Shown: one piece after another, positions 44,844 through 54,600 of the stretch | How the letters are laid out: every line of letters begins with the position of its first letter | Numbering within the stretch: position 1 is the first letter of the stretch | Assembly (NCBI RefSeq): GCF_014773245.1 | Contig: NZ_JACWMX010000002.1 | Coordinates: forward strand, 434,001-498,000 | DNA length: 64,000 bases | DNA from: Mucilaginibacter glaciei | Lineage (GTDB): Bacteria; Bacteroidota; Bacteroidia; Sphingobacteriales; Sphingobacteriaceae | Direction of reading: 5' to 3' | Made by a program: the position numbers and the translations under genes | Notes under the pieces: model-generated | Seen by the model: the letters and a program-made list of their open reading frames with translations, nothing else | Database searches by the model: none | Told to the model about the DNA's origin: nothing

Positions 44844-46037
44844 TTAATTGTTTAACGCTAACCTGTTGTTTTGTGATACTGCCGATTTTTGATCAGCAAA
44901 CTTCAGATCCTGTTTTAATTTATCTGTCAGGTAAGGTTTTTGTTGTGCTAACCACGCTTGATATTCGGCTTCCGAAACCACACGCACAACCTTTTTCATG
45001 TTATAGTGGGCTCCGCCACAAATTTTATTGCAATAAAGCAAGTACTCAAATGTAGGGTTATCCAGTTTAGTCCTCATCTCTGAGGTGGTTATTGTAGGCG
45101 TAAATTTAAAGTAGGTAGGCAAGCCCGGCACAGCGTTCAACTGCACACGGAAGTGTGGCATATAAACACTATGTATAACGTCCTGCGCGTGGATATTCAA
45201 CCGGATTGATTTACGTACTGGTATAACCATAGTATCTGCCTGCAAATCATCAAAGCTCTTTGGGTCTTTATAATTGATACCCAATTTGTTGATACCACTA
45301 ACCAGTTTATAGTTGGTGTTACCTAACTTACCGTCTTTACCTTCATAACGCAGCTCCCAAGCAAATTGGTGGCCGGTTACATCAATATTGATAGAAGCAG
45401 GCTCGCCTTTAGCATCGACAGATGTAGTTATTTCCTGCCAGGTAAAGAAACCAAAGATCACCAGTATAGTCAAAACGATAGCCGGTGCGATGGTCCAAAC
45501 TTTCTCTATAGTATTATTATGAGGAAGAAAGTGCCCGCGACGTTTGGCAGAGTAGCGGTACTTGAATAAGAACGTGAACAGTAACACCTGTGTAATAACA
45601 AATACGATTGTGGTTAACACGGTAGTTGTCCAGAACATGGTATCAATTTTAACACCGTGCAATGAAGCCGCTGCCGGCAATATCATGCTGCCCTGTACGG
45701 TATATTCCCAATAGGCGCCGTACATACCGGCTACCAGGAATATGATACATACCACGCCCATTACGTTGTTCCAGTTGATTGCTTTTTTGCCCTGTATTTG
45801 TTGGGTAAGGTCAAACACCCTAAGTATTTTACCTACTATTCCCACCACAAAACATACGATCAAAAACAATAACGTATAATATCCGGCGGTGGCCATGCCA
45901 TTATCTTTAACAGCATCGGTCGCGGCTGCGCCGCCATCTGCAGTTGCCTGCGCAATTGCCATGCTTGTGCCCAAAAGCATAAACACCGCTAAAGCCGAAA
46001 GCATTTTTTTAGAACTTATTAGAAATTTGAATCCCAT
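44844..46037 (-). CDS. ctaC: Cytochrome c oxidase subunit II
   Basis: Carries the CuA centre that accepts electrons from cytochrome c. The 397-residue protein has a signal peptide (~29 residues), additional membrane helices (~50-70, ~95-115, ~145-170) and a periplasmic cupredoxin domain. CuA ligands are visible: His in DVIHSVYMPHFRVQ, then C-x3-C-x3-H-x2-M in CNKICGGAHYNM. No heme c domain is fused at the C-terminus, so electrons must come from a separate cytochrome or ActA/ActE. The -7 box TAAATTTG lies at 46070-46077. Confidence 0.95.
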   Translation of the reverse strand: MGFKFLISSKKMLSALAVFMLLGTSMAIAQATADGGAAATDAVKDNGMATAGYYTLLFLIVCFVVGIVGKILRVFDLTQQIQGKKAINWNNVMGVVCIIFLVAGMYGAYWEYTVQGSMILPAAASLHGVKIDTMFWTTTVLTTIVFVITQVLLFTFLFKYRYSAKRRGHFLPHNNTIEKVWTIAPAIVLTILVIFGFFTWQEITTSVDAKGEPASINIDVTGHQFAWELRYEGKDGKLGNTNYKLVSGINKLGINYKDPKSFDDLQADTMVIPVRKSIRLNIHAQDVIHSVYMPHFRVQLNAVPGLPTYFKFTPTITTSEMRTKLDNPTFEYLLYCNKICGGAHYNMKKVVRVVSEAEYQAWLAQQKPYLTDKLKQDLKFADQKSAVSQNNRLALNN

Positions 46038-46069
46038 TTTATTGGTTATTTGAATGCTGTATTCCGTTG

Positions 46070-46077
46070 CAAATTTA
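46070..46077 (-). promoter_or_regulatory. Predicted -7 box of ctaC
   Basis: TAAATTTG on the minus strand matches TAnnTTTG, 32 nt before the ctaC start. No good -33 element. It suggests ctaC-ctaD may also be transcribed independently of the act operon. Confidence 0.4.
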
Positions 46078-46084
46078 ACAATTA

Positions 46085-47347
46085 TTATATGTGATGATGC
46101 AGGCTCTCGTCCAGGAACGGATGTTTTTTTGGCACCAGCGAACTCACCTTGCTAAGCTGCGTTAACATCAGAAAGGTGAATAATCCGGCGAAGCCTAAAA
46201 ATATGCCTATCTCTTCTACAGCGAAACCTCTGTGGCTTTCAACTGTACCCGGCATAATCATCAGGTAATAATCTAACCAGTGGCCGGCTATCAATATGAT
46301 ACAAACCCACATCATGCGGTTGATCAATCGTTTAGCATCGCGAGACATTAACAGTAACAATGGAGCAACAAAGTTGATAACGATGTTAAACCAAAACAAC
46401 CATTTATATTCAGGCTCCCAGCGTTTGTAGAAATACACCGACTCCTCGGGCATGTTGGCATACCAGGTTAAGAAGAACTGTGAAAACCAAACATATGTCC
46501 AGAAGATAGAGAAGCCAAAGATGAGCTTACCCAAATCATGCAGGTGATTTTCTGTAACCCATGAGAAATAACCCTTTTTCATCAGTAGGATCAGTGTCAA
46601 TGCGATAATAGCCAAACCACTTACGTGCATAGCCGCCAAGTTGTACCAACCAAACATAGTTGAGAACCAGTGTGCCTCTAAAGACATGATGGTACCGAAC
46701 GCGAAGATGGGGAAGGTGAACCCGAATATGGTTAAAAATATAGCTGATAACTTAAAGCTCTTGTTGTAGTTGCTCATGCCGCCAATTTCATCTTCATTCT
46801 CAGAAGCGTTTGCCAGCGCACGGCCAAAGTAGCTATAAGCGCCTAATACAATCACTAAAAAGCTGTAAAAGAAAGGGATGTTTAGGAAAGCTGATTTACC
46901 TGCAATGGTTGCATCGTAGTTTTCGCTACCCGGTGTAGTGATGCCATGCGCAGCCCAGTGCGCGTAAAGATAAGGCACCATTTCCTTCTTTCCATTCTCT
47001 TCAAGCACTTCGTGTGTTTGCAATAAACCTGCAGTAACAACAAGCAATAATATAATACTTGCATAAGGCAAAACCTTTGCAAAGGCCTGTGGTATGCGGA
47101 TAAACGAGGCAGACCATGCCGCCTGCGCCACGTATTGGTAAGCGCAGAAAAATACACCCGCAATACAAACACATACAAAGTAGTATGACATCAGCAGCAA
47201 GTTGCTATAGGTACGCTGTACGTGCTCGCCGCCGAAAACAAATCCTAAAGCGATAGCAACAACACCTATTACAATGGCAACCAAACTAAGCGTTTTGGCT
47301 GTTCCTGCAAATTCAAATCTTTCTTCAAAATTATTATGAGTCTTCAT
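46085..47347 (-). CDS. actF: Alternative complex III subunit ActF (quinol:cytochrome c oxidoreductase membrane subunit)
   Basis: A 420-residue membrane protein with about ten helices, related to ActC/NrfD-type quinone-binding subunits. The start is at ATG 47347 (MKTHNNFEERFEFAGTAK); an in-frame upstream ATG adds 18 unlike residues. With ActC it forms the membrane core of alternative complex III. It follows actE by 11 nt and precedes ctaC by 47 nt, so ACIII and the oxidase are encoded side by side. Confidence 0.9.
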   Translation of the reverse strand: MKTHNNFEERFEFAGTAKTLSLVAIVIGVVAIALGFVFGGEHVQRTYSNLLLMSYYFVCVCIAGVFFCAYQYVAQAAWSASFIRIPQAFAKVLPYASIILLLVVTAGLLQTHEVLEENGKKEMVPYLYAHWAAHGITTPGSENYDATIAGKSAFLNIPFFYSFLVIVLGAYSYFGRALANASENEDEIGGMSNYNKSFKLSAIFLTIFGFTFPIFAFGTIMSLEAHWFSTMFGWYNLAAMHVSGLAIIALTLILLMKKGYFSWVTENHLHDLGKLIFGFSIFWTYVWFSQFFLTWYANMPEESVYFYKRWEPEYKWLFWFNIVINFVAPLLLLMSRDAKRLINRMMWVCIILIAGHWLDYYLMIMPGTVESHRGFAVEEIGIFLGFAGLFTFLMLTQLSKVSSLVPKKHPFLDESLHHHI

Positions 47348-47358
47348 TAAAAATAATC

Positions 47359-47934
47359 TTATAAATTCTGTAAATGGTGTACATACATAACTATTTTCCA
47401 ACGCTCGTCAGGCGCAACCTGAGATGCGTATGAGCCCATGGCGTTAACACCATAAGTTATAGTATGGTAAATTTTCCCGTCTGTAAGATCTTTCATCGCA
47501 CCACCACGAGACGACTGGCCCTTTGAATAAGATGGCGGCGGCGGATAGCCGTGCTGCACCACTAAACCATCACCCTGGCCCGTCATACCATGGCACGGCG
47601 AGCAAAAGGTTACAAATAAAGCTTTACCCTCGGCAAAGTTCTTTTGGTTGTTGGCCAGCAGGTTCTTCACTTCTAAACTTGCTTTCTCGTACCCGTCTTT
47701 ATTGTTAGGGTAATCAAAACGTTTAAAGCCTACAGGTATAGTACCCGCCGGTGGCACCTGAGCGGTTTTGCCATCTTTAAAGTTGGCATTAGCCTGGTCC
47801 GGTTCGTATGCGATATGTTCGTACATATTGGGAGCGTATTCCCAACCGGTGCTGCGTTTATCTTTGCATGAGGTTATAATAACCGATGCAGCGATAGCGA
47901 TTGCCGTTGTGCCCAATATTCTAAATTTATTCAT
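47359..47934 (-). CDS. actE: Alternative complex III subunit ActE, monoheme cytochrome c lipoprotein
   Basis: A 191-residue lipoprotein; signal ends IITSC, with the start at ATG 47934 (MNKFRILGTT). A single heme c site CSPCHGMTGQGDG and a likely Met ligand in VNAMGSYA mark a class-I cytochrome c domain. In characterised ACIII complexes ActE is the mono-heme subunit that relays electrons outwards. Its start overlaps the actD stop by 8 nt. Confidence 0.92.
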   Translation of the reverse strand: MNKFRILGTTAIAIAASVIITSCKDKRSTGWEYAPNMYEHIAYEPDQANANFKDGKTAQVPPAGTIPVGFKRFDYPNNKDGYEKASLEVKNLLANNQKNFAEGKALFVTFCSPCHGMTGQGDGLVVQHGYPPPPSYSKGQSSRGGAMKDLTDGKIYHTITYGVNAMGSYASQVAPDERWKIVMYVHHLQNL

Positions 47935-48463
47935 AGCTAACATATTTTCTGTCGTTATGCTTTACTTCTACAGCTCCTGCTTCTTTTAACAAATTGGTGA
48001 TATCATCATGAGGGATGTTTCCTTTAGCATCAACGGCTATAACAAAACGATCATCTGTTGCACGCAGGTCCATTACACGCGGGGCACGGCCCGGAAAAAG
48101 GTGCGTTGCAGCAAAAAAGGTAAATGTCATACCAAACGCGGTAAACAGGATGGTCCACTCAAATGTAAACGGTACAAAGTTGGGCATAGCGAAATTTGGT
48201 TTACCACCAATGTTCATCGGCCAATCATGTACAAGGGTGTAATAAACGATACTGAAAATTACACAGGCGCCCAAGCAGCCAAAGCAAAATGCAGCGTAAC
48301 CCAATCTCGATTCTTTAACGCCCAGTTTATCCTCGATACCGTGAATAGGCATCGGGCTATATACATCATAAATAGGGATGCTATTTTTCTGTAGTTTTTC
48401 GATCCCGTGCATCATATCATCCGGATCGTCAAAGAGGCCTAATATAAATTTTGTCTTGCTCAT
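47927..48463 (-). CDS. actD: Alternative complex III subunit ActD (DUF3341)
   Basis: A 178-residue membrane protein with two helices (~60-80 and ~100-120) and a soluble N-terminal domain starting KFILGLFDDPDDMMHGIEKLQ. DUF3341 proteins are ActD subunits of ACIII. The gene overlaps actE by 8 nt and follows actC by 2 nt, so the operon is tightly coupled. Confidence 0.92.
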   Translation of the reverse strand: MSKTKFILGLFDDPDDMMHGIEKLQKNSIPIYDVYSPMPIHGIEDKLGVKESRLGYAAFCFGCLGACVIFSIVYYTLVHDWPMNIGGKPNFAMPNFVPFTFEWTILFTAFGMTFTFFAATHLFPGRAPRVMDLRATDDRFVIAVDAKGNIPHDDITNLLKEAGAVEVKHNDRKYVSYE

Positions 48464-48465
48464 TT

Positions 48466-49932
48466 CTATTTTTCGTAATCAGCCATGTCAACGCTGTCGT
48501 ACTTAACTAATGATTCTTTGTAATACTCCACTTCAGCTTCCTTCAGTGTACCGCTGTCTATTAGTTTCTTCTTAGCCTGCTCACTTGAAGTTTTCAGCAA
48601 CAGTTTCACCTCGGCCATAGCCACTGCAGGTAATACCCTGATGAATAACAGGAACATGGTGAAGAACAAACCAATCGACCCGATGAACACACTTACATCA
48701 ACCCAGGTTGGGTAGAACATGGCCCAGCTCGAAGGGATATAATCGCGGTGTAAAGAGGTTACGATAATTACGAAACGCTCAAACCACATACCGATGTTTA
48801 CAATGATCGACAGGAACCACGAGAACTTGATATTGGTACGTAAATACTTTGACCAGAATAACTGCGGAGAGATCACGTTACAGCTCATCATACTCCAGTA
48901 AGCCCACCAGTAGGGGCCGGTTGCCCTGTTGATGAAAGCGTACTGCTCATACTCAACGCCAGAGTACCAAGCGATAAAGAACTCGGTTATGTAAGCCACA
49001 CCCACAATAGAACCTGTTAACAAGATGATCTTGTTCATTGATTCAATGTGGAACATGGTAATGTAGTTCTCTAACCCCAAAACTTTACGTGTTACCAGCA
49101 ACAGTGTTTGCACCATGGCAAAACCCGAGAAGATAGCACCCGCAACGAAGTATGGAGGGAAGATGGTAGTATGCCATCCCGGCTCTAACGATGTAGCAAA
49201 GTCAAAAGATACAATGGTGTGTACCGAAAGTACCAGTGGTGTAGATATACCCGCTAATATCAATGATACGGTTTCGAAACGCTGCCAGGTTTTTACCGAG
49301 CCGGTCCATCCGAAAGATAATACCGAATAAATACGGCGACGCAAACCTGTAGCACGGTCACGGATAGAGGCAATATCAGGCAATAAACCTGTGTACCAGA
49401 ATACCAGTGATACCGAGAAATAGGTAGAGATCGCAAACACGTCCATCATCAATGCCGAGTTCCAGTTAACCCATAAAGCATATTGGTTTGGAAGCGGTAA
49501 CGTAAAATAAGCTAACCAAGGGCGGCCCATGTGCGCTACGATGTATGTAGCGGCACAAATTACCGCGAAGATGGTCATCGCCTCGGCCGACCGGTTAATG
49601 GAGTTACGCCAGTTTTGACGGAAGATCAGTAACACCGCCGAGATAAGCGTACCGGCGTGGCCGATACCTACCCACCATACGAAACCGGTGATATCCCAGG
49701 CCCAGCCTACTGTTTTATTTAAGCCCCATGCACCCAAGCCGAACCAAAAGGTATAGCTGATAGATACAACCCATAACAAAGACCCCAGGGAGGCAACGGT
49801 AAAACCGATCCACCATGCTTTGTTAGGCATGTTTTCTACAGGGTTTAACACATCGTTAGTAATTTTGGCATAGGTAATGTCCTTGCCGGTTATTAACGGT
49901 TCCCTGATTATTGATTCACTGTGAGATGCCAT
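48466..49932 (-). CDS. actC: Alternative complex III subunit ActC (NrfD/PsrC-like quinone subunit)
   Basis: A 488-residue membrane protein with about ten helices, of the NrfD family, containing the quinol-binding site of ACIII. The stretches VGIGHAGTLISAVLLIFRQNWR and MGRPWLAYFTLPLPNQ are typical. It lies 25 nt after actB and 2 nt before actD. The C-terminal tail (~res 450-488) is soluble and acidic. Confidence 0.94.
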   Translation of the reverse strand: MASHSESIIREPLITGKDITYAKITNDVLNPVENMPNKAWWIGFTVASLGSLLWVVSISYTFWFGLGAWGLNKTVGWAWDITGFVWWVGIGHAGTLISAVLLIFRQNWRNSINRSAEAMTIFAVICAATYIVAHMGRPWLAYFTLPLPNQYALWVNWNSALMMDVFAISTYFSVSLVFWYTGLLPDIASIRDRATGLRRRIYSVLSFGWTGSVKTWQRFETVSLILAGISTPLVLSVHTIVSFDFATSLEPGWHTTIFPPYFVAGAIFSGFAMVQTLLLVTRKVLGLENYITMFHIESMNKIILLTGSIVGVAYITEFFIAWYSGVEYEQYAFINRATGPYWWAYWSMMSCNVISPQLFWSKYLRTNIKFSWFLSIIVNIGMWFERFVIIVTSLHRDYIPSSWAMFYPTWVDVSVFIGSIGLFFTMFLLFIRVLPAVAMAEVKLLLKTSSEQAKKKLIDSGTLKEAEVEYYKESLVKYDSVDMADYEK

Positions 49933-49957
49933 ATATATTTAAATCTCTTTGTAATAA

Positions 49958-52900
49958 TTAAGCCTGTAATTCAGATGATGTATTCCTAACCTTAACCTGG
50001 TAACCAATACCCGGCTGTACGTTTAGTTCTTCTAATACGTAATATGTTCTTTCGCTCTTTAAAGCTTTTGAAATTTCAGAGTTAGGATCGTTGGCGTTAC
50101 CAAAAACGATAGCGTTTGCAGAGCATGTTTGCTGGCACGCAACCTTAAATTCGCCATCTGCAAGCGGGCGTTTTTCAATTTTAGCCTTCAATTTACCTGC
50201 CTGGATACGTTGAACACACATCGAGCATTTTTCCATCACACCACGGAAACGTGTGGTAACGTCAGGGTTTAGTACTAATTGGGTGTGCTCGTTGTTCAGG
50301 TAGTTATCAAAGCGTGAATCGTTCCAGTAGTTAAACCAGTTGAAACGGCGCACTTTATACGGGCAGTTATTTGCACAGTAACGAGTTCCTACACAACGGT
50401 TATAAGCCATCTGGTTTAAACCTTCTGACGAGTGTACGGTAGCTAATACCGGGCAAACTGTTTCACAAGGTGCGTGGTCACAGTGCTGGCAAAGCATTGG
50501 CTGGTGTACTACAGATACGTTATCGAAGTTCTCCAGTTTATCAATTTCCTTTTCCTGCGTTACCTTGCCAGATCTGCCGTCAACCTTAGCTTCGCCATTT
50601 TGGTTAAAGCTGTAGTAACGGTCAATACGGATCCAGTGCATTTCGCGGCGGCGGCCAACCTCTTCCTTACCAACAACAGGAATATTGTTTTCTGCACTAC
50701 ATGCTACAACGCAAGCGCCGCAACCTGTACAGGCATTCAGGTCGATAGCCATTTTCCAGTTGTAGGCAGGGCGTTCATATTCATCCCATAAACTGAATGT
50801 CTGGTGTTCGCCTTCTTTACCGCTGTTTACCGACGGGTTTTTTACATATTCCTTGAATGACGCCTCGCGGATAACCGTACGGCCTTCATAAGAGTGGTGT
50901 GTTTGTGTTTGTGATAACGGGAAAATATCGCCTGTTGCTTTAACTGTTGCCGAAGCGGTAGTTTGGAACGTACCGTTGCGGAAACTGTGGAAAGGGTAAG
51001 CATTTTTACCAACATTATTACCAACAAGGCCTGCTGCTGTACGGCCGTAACCCACTGCCACAGAAACTGTACCCGGCGCCTGGCCTGGTTGTGATAATAC
51101 AGGTAACGATAATTTATGCCCGTTCGCCTCAACTATAACTACTTCAAACTCGTCTAAGCCCATCTTTTTGATGTCGGCCGGGGCCATAGCTGCAAAGTTA
51201 TCCCAGGTAACTTTAGATACCGGATCAGGTAATTCCTGCAACCAGGGGTTGTTTGCCCGTTTACCATCGCGCATCGCTACCGATTGGTACATCTGAAGCT
51301 CTACCTTGCCACCATCAGCTAATTTAGCACTGTTGTTCAGTACGGTTTGCGCAACAGCGTTAAGATCTTTATTAAAGGTATAAGTACCTGCTGCAACGTC
51401 GGCAACTTTTACAAAACCTGTTTGCAACAAGGTTTCCCAACCAGCCTGGCCGGTTAAACCGCCTTTAGCTAATAAATTGGTGTTCCAGTTATTTCTAACG
51501 TAAGTATAATAATCTTTAACCGCGTTATCTGACCAGATCAATAGACTGGTTTCGGCCTGGCGCGTATTGTAAACCGGGTTAATAGTAGGTTGCATCACCG
51601 TGTAGTAACCTTCAATGGCACTGTCATCACCCCATGATTCTAAATAATGATGGTTAGGGGCTACGATATTACACAAGGCAGCGGTTTCATCCACGTGATC
51701 AGCAAACGTAACTTTAAGGCTCACTTTTTTAAGGGCTTCCTTAACATCATTCGCCATGTAGTAGTCATAAGCAGGGTTAGCATCTATAAAGAATACTGCA
51801 CCTACCTCGCCGCGTTTAGCCTCGTTGATGAACTCAACCAGCTCAGCGTCATTACCGGCGTATTGGCGTGACGGGTTATCCAGATCGATAGTAGTACCGT
51901 AGCTACCTAACAAAGAGTTGATAGCATTAACCAATATCTGTGTGGCTACATCATTTGAGCCTGCTACCACTAAAGCTTTGCCTTTGGCAGCAACTAATTC
52001 CTTAGCTACTAAAACAATCGCCTTATCGGTATTAGCATTAGCCAATTTTTTTGAACCCGGTAAGGTTGTGCCCGATATAGCGTTGTATAAGTTAACCAAT
52101 GCCACACCTTCTTCAGATGGTTTGATCGGCATACGCACATCGGCGTTGGTACCTGTCAGGCTCATTCCACTTTCAAACTGAATGTGGCGCGACATTTTCT
52201 TAGCCTCTAACGATTTGTTGTTACGGTTAGAAACGTACTGGCGGGTAAACTCCTCGCCAGAGATCCACGTACCCAGGAAATCGGCACCAAAGCTTACAAT
52301 AATGTCGGCTTTGTCAAAATTGTAATGAGGCAATACCGCTTTACCAAAGCTGTTTTGGTTAGCCTGTATGATACCTGTATAAGATACTGCGTCATAATTA
52401 GTATGTTTCGCAGTAGGATATTTCGTAATAAAATCAGCAATAACGGCCTGTGTAGACGGGCTGTGTACGGTTGATGTGATGATGCGGATTTTTTTACCTG
52501 CCGCAGCAACTGATGCCAGCTGGCTTTTCACAAATTGATCTATTTGCTCCCATCCCGTATCAGATCCATTTTGCTTAGGGTCTTTAACACGGCTGTTGTC
52601 ATACAGGTCCAACACTGATGCCTGGGCTGAAGCACTTAAACCACCTTTAGATAAAAGATCGTTCGGGTTACCTTCTACCTTAATAGGGCGGCCGTCGCGG
52701 GTTTTAACCAATATGGCGCTACCTTCAAAAGTTGACGAGTAATAATTGGCTACACCAATTGTTACCTCTTCGGGCTTGATCAGGTAAGGGATTGATTTGT
52801 GTACCGGTACCTTTTGGCAAGCTGCTAAAGTAACTGCACCCACACCAAAGCCCAATGCCTTCAAGAAATCACGACGAGGGGTTTTTGACGACAACCCACC

Positions 52901-53020
52901 TCCGCTTAAAATCTCTTCAATAGGGATCGGCTCCGCAAATTCGTGTTTATTCTTCTCAACAAATTCTGGCGTTTTGTTCAGCTCTTCTAAACCTTTCCAG
53001 TATTTTTTATTGCTATCCAT
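49958..53020 (-). CDS. actB: Alternative complex III subunit ActB (molybdopterin-like domain fused to Fe-S subunit)
   Basis: A 1,020-residue protein. A twin-arginine signal (TPRRDFLKALGFGVGAVTL) with Cys after it (AACQ) suggests Tat export and possibly lipidation. Residues ~85-720 are related to molybdopterin oxidoreductases but show no cofactor ligand that I can identify, as in other ActB proteins. Residues ~745-980 form an Fe-S module: CTGCGACVVAC, CQHCDHAPCETVCP, CVGTRYCANNCPY, CSMCVQRIQ and CQQTC. It hands electrons from quinol to the ActA hemes. Confidence 0.93.
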   Translation of the reverse strand: MDSNKKYWKGLEELNKTPEFVEKNKHEFAEPIPIEEILSGGGLSSKTPRRDFLKALGFGVGAVTLAACQKVPVHKSIPYLIKPEEVTIGVANYYSSTFEGSAILVKTRDGRPIKVEGNPNDLLSKGGLSASAQASVLDLYDNSRVKDPKQNGSDTGWEQIDQFVKSQLASVAAAGKKIRIITSTVHSPSTQAVIADFITKYPTAKHTNYDAVSYTGIIQANQNSFGKAVLPHYNFDKADIIVSFGADFLGTWISGEEFTRQYVSNRNNKSLEAKKMSRHIQFESGMSLTGTNADVRMPIKPSEEGVALVNLYNAISGTTLPGSKKLANANTDKAIVLVAKELVAAKGKALVVAGSNDVATQILVNAINSLLGSYGTTIDLDNPSRQYAGNDAELVEFINEAKRGEVGAVFFIDANPAYDYYMANDVKEALKKVSLKVTFADHVDETAALCNIVAPNHHYLESWGDDSAIEGYYTVMQPTINPVYNTRQAETSLLIWSDNAVKDYYTYVRNNWNTNLLAKGGLTGQAGWETLLQTGFVKVADVAAGTYTFNKDLNAVAQTVLNNSAKLADGGKVELQMYQSVAMRDGKRANNPWLQELPDPVSKVTWDNFAAMAPADIKKMGLDEFEVVIVEANGHKLSLPVLSQPGQAPGTVSVAVGYGRTAAGLVGNNVGKNAYPFHSFRNGTFQTTASATVKATGDIFPLSQTQTHHSYEGRTVIREASFKEYVKNPSVNSGKEGEHQTFSLWDEYERPAYNWKMAIDLNACTGCGACVVACSAENNIPVVGKEEVGRRREMHWIRIDRYYSFNQNGEAKVDGRSGKVTQEKEIDKLENFDNVSVVHQPMLCQHCDHAPCETVCPVLATVHSSEGLNQMAYNRCVGTRYCANNCPYKVRRFNWFNYWNDSRFDNYLNNEHTQLVLNPDVTTRFRGVMEKCSMCVQRIQAGKLKAKIEKRPLADGEFKVACQQTCSANAIVFGNANDPNSEISKALKSERTYYVLEELNVQPGIGYQVKVRNTSSELQA

Positions 53021-53061
53021 TTAAGTTCTATAAACTGTAATGTACTTTGTCTAATATTCTA

Positions 53062-54348
53062 TTAATAGTGGCACTTGGCACACTCAATACCACCTAATAA
53101 TGCTGCGGTAACTTTCTCACCTTTCTTAAGGCGTTCGTGTACCTGTATCATATTGTCGTAGTAAGCGTTACCTTTAAAGTTAACCTCGGTACGTTTGTGG
53201 CACTGTATACACCATTTCATTGTCAGTGGCGAGTACTGGTAAACCTCTTGCATGGTTTGTACCTGGCCGTGGCATGTCTGGCATTTAATGTTACCCACCT
53301 TTACGTGCTGTGAGTGGTTAAAGTAAGCCAGATCGGGCAGGTTGTGAATACGTACCCATTGGATAGGCTTAGCCTTAGTACTATCATATTTGGCTGTAGC
53401 CGGGTCGTAACCCAAAGCATCGTAAATTTTATGAATCTCCGGAGATTCGGTTTTAACCGATCTGTGGCAATTCATACAAACATTTAACGAAGGGATAGAA
53501 GCGATCTTTGATTTGTACGCACCGGCGTGGCAGTACTGGCACTCCATTTTCATTACACCTGCGTGCAGCTTATGCGAATATTTGATAGGCTGTACCGGTT
53601 GGTAACCTTGGTGCACGTTGGTGTTCCACATGGTAACCCAGCTCCAGCTACCCATGGCTACCGTACCACATACGATGATAAAAAATACCAGTTTTTTGTT
53701 TTTGAGCGCTTTTTTAACACCCGCTAAACGATCAACCGGCGTCTTTTCTTCGCCTTCGGTTACTTCTTCTTCTTCGATCAGCAAACCCTTGCTGCGCAGT
53801 AATAAACGCTCAAGCGTTGCAATTACTTTGTTTAAAACCAGTATAACGATGAAGGCGATTACGATCACACCGATCAAACCGAAGATTACCATGTTGCTTG
53901 GTGGGCCACTTTCTGCAGCAGCACCGGCAGCTCCACCCGCAGGGGCAGCAGCCTTCGCAGCCTGTGTTTTTTTGTAGTCGGCGCGTACGTACGTAATAAT
54001 GTTACCTACATCAGCATCGCTCAACTCGCTAAACACAGTCATGTTTGACTGGTTGTACTCGTTAAAGATTTTGATCGCCTTAGGGTTTTTCGCAGCGATC
54101 AGGGCCTGATTGTTCTGGATCCATTTGGTCAGATAGGCATCATCGGTTTCCTGTTCAAGTTGCGGGCCTAAAGCGGGGCCTGTCATCCGCACATCTATTT
54201 TGTGACATGCTGTACACTTAGCCTTGAATATCGCTTCACCTTTAGCTGCATCTGCCTGCGCGTGGGCATTTAAGCCACAAACAGCCAAACCGGCCACCAG
54301 TAAAATCGATCTTGTTAACTGTTTAAAAATTAATGAGATATTTCTCAT
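53062..54348 (-). CDS. actA: Alternative complex III subunit ActA, six heme c sites
   Basis: A 428-residue multiheme cytochrome. A signal peptide (~31 residues) is followed by a class-I mono-heme domain (CTACHKID, ~res 45), an Ala/Gly-rich linker, a membrane helix (~150-172), a second hydrophobic segment (~222-240), and a C-terminal pentaheme region with CQYCH, CMNCH, CQTCH, CIQCH and CAKCH. The total is six CxxCH sites, one more than the pentaheme ActA core. The first gene of the act operon, with a promoter near 54431-54463. Confidence 0.93.
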   Translation of the reverse strand: MRNISLIFKQLTRSILLVAGLAVCGLNAHAQADAAKGEAIFKAKCTACHKIDVRMTGPALGPQLEQETDDAYLTKWIQNNQALIAAKNPKAIKIFNEYNQSNMTVFSELSDADVGNIITYVRADYKKTQAAKAAAPAGGAAGAAAESGPPSNMVIFGLIGVIVIAFIVILVLNKVIATLERLLLRSKGLLIEEEEVTEGEEKTPVDRLAGVKKALKNKKLVFFIIVCGTVAMGSWSWVTMWNTNVHQGYQPVQPIKYSHKLHAGVMKMECQYCHAGAYKSKIASIPSLNVCMNCHRSVKTESPEIHKIYDALGYDPATAKYDSTKAKPIQWVRIHNLPDLAYFNHSQHVKVGNIKCQTCHGQVQTMQEVYQYSPLTMKWCIQCHKRTEVNFKGNAYYDNMIQVHERLKKGEKVTAALLGGIECAKCHY

Positions 54349-54430
54349 AAAAGGTATTTATGCTAAATAATTATATTATATGTGTGTGAAACTGACCTGT
54401 AGAGTTACGATTTTGCCACTTTTACAGCTA

Positions 54431-54463
54431 CAAAAGTATAATTTATTACAGTATCACTGACAA
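54431..54463 (-). promoter_or_regulatory. Promoter of the act operon
   Basis: On the minus strand TTG (54461-54463) and TACTTTTG (54431-54438) are separated by 22 nt. It lies 83 nt before actA. Transcription through actABCDEF is suggested by the small gaps and overlaps between them. Confidence 0.5.
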
Positions 54464-54508
54464 TTTAATGACAGCAATATCTAATTTATAATCGTTCTAA
54501 ATTATTGC

Positions 54509-54543
54509 GAAAAGCCCTTTATTTAGCTATAAAGGGCTTTTTT
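54509..54543 (-). terminator. Hairpin terminator after the deoxyhypusine synthase-like gene
   Basis: AAAGCCCTTTAT (54511-54522) and ATAAAGGGCTTT (54529-54540) form a perfect 12-bp stem with a 6-nt loop. On the minus strand it ends in TTTT; on the plus strand in T7. It lies 58 nt beyond the stop of the minus-strand gene at 54601. Confidence 0.7.
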
Positions 54544-54600
54544 TAAGAATCTATCCGGTATCTTAAAATCAATTAATAATAAGATACTTTTAAAATTGAA

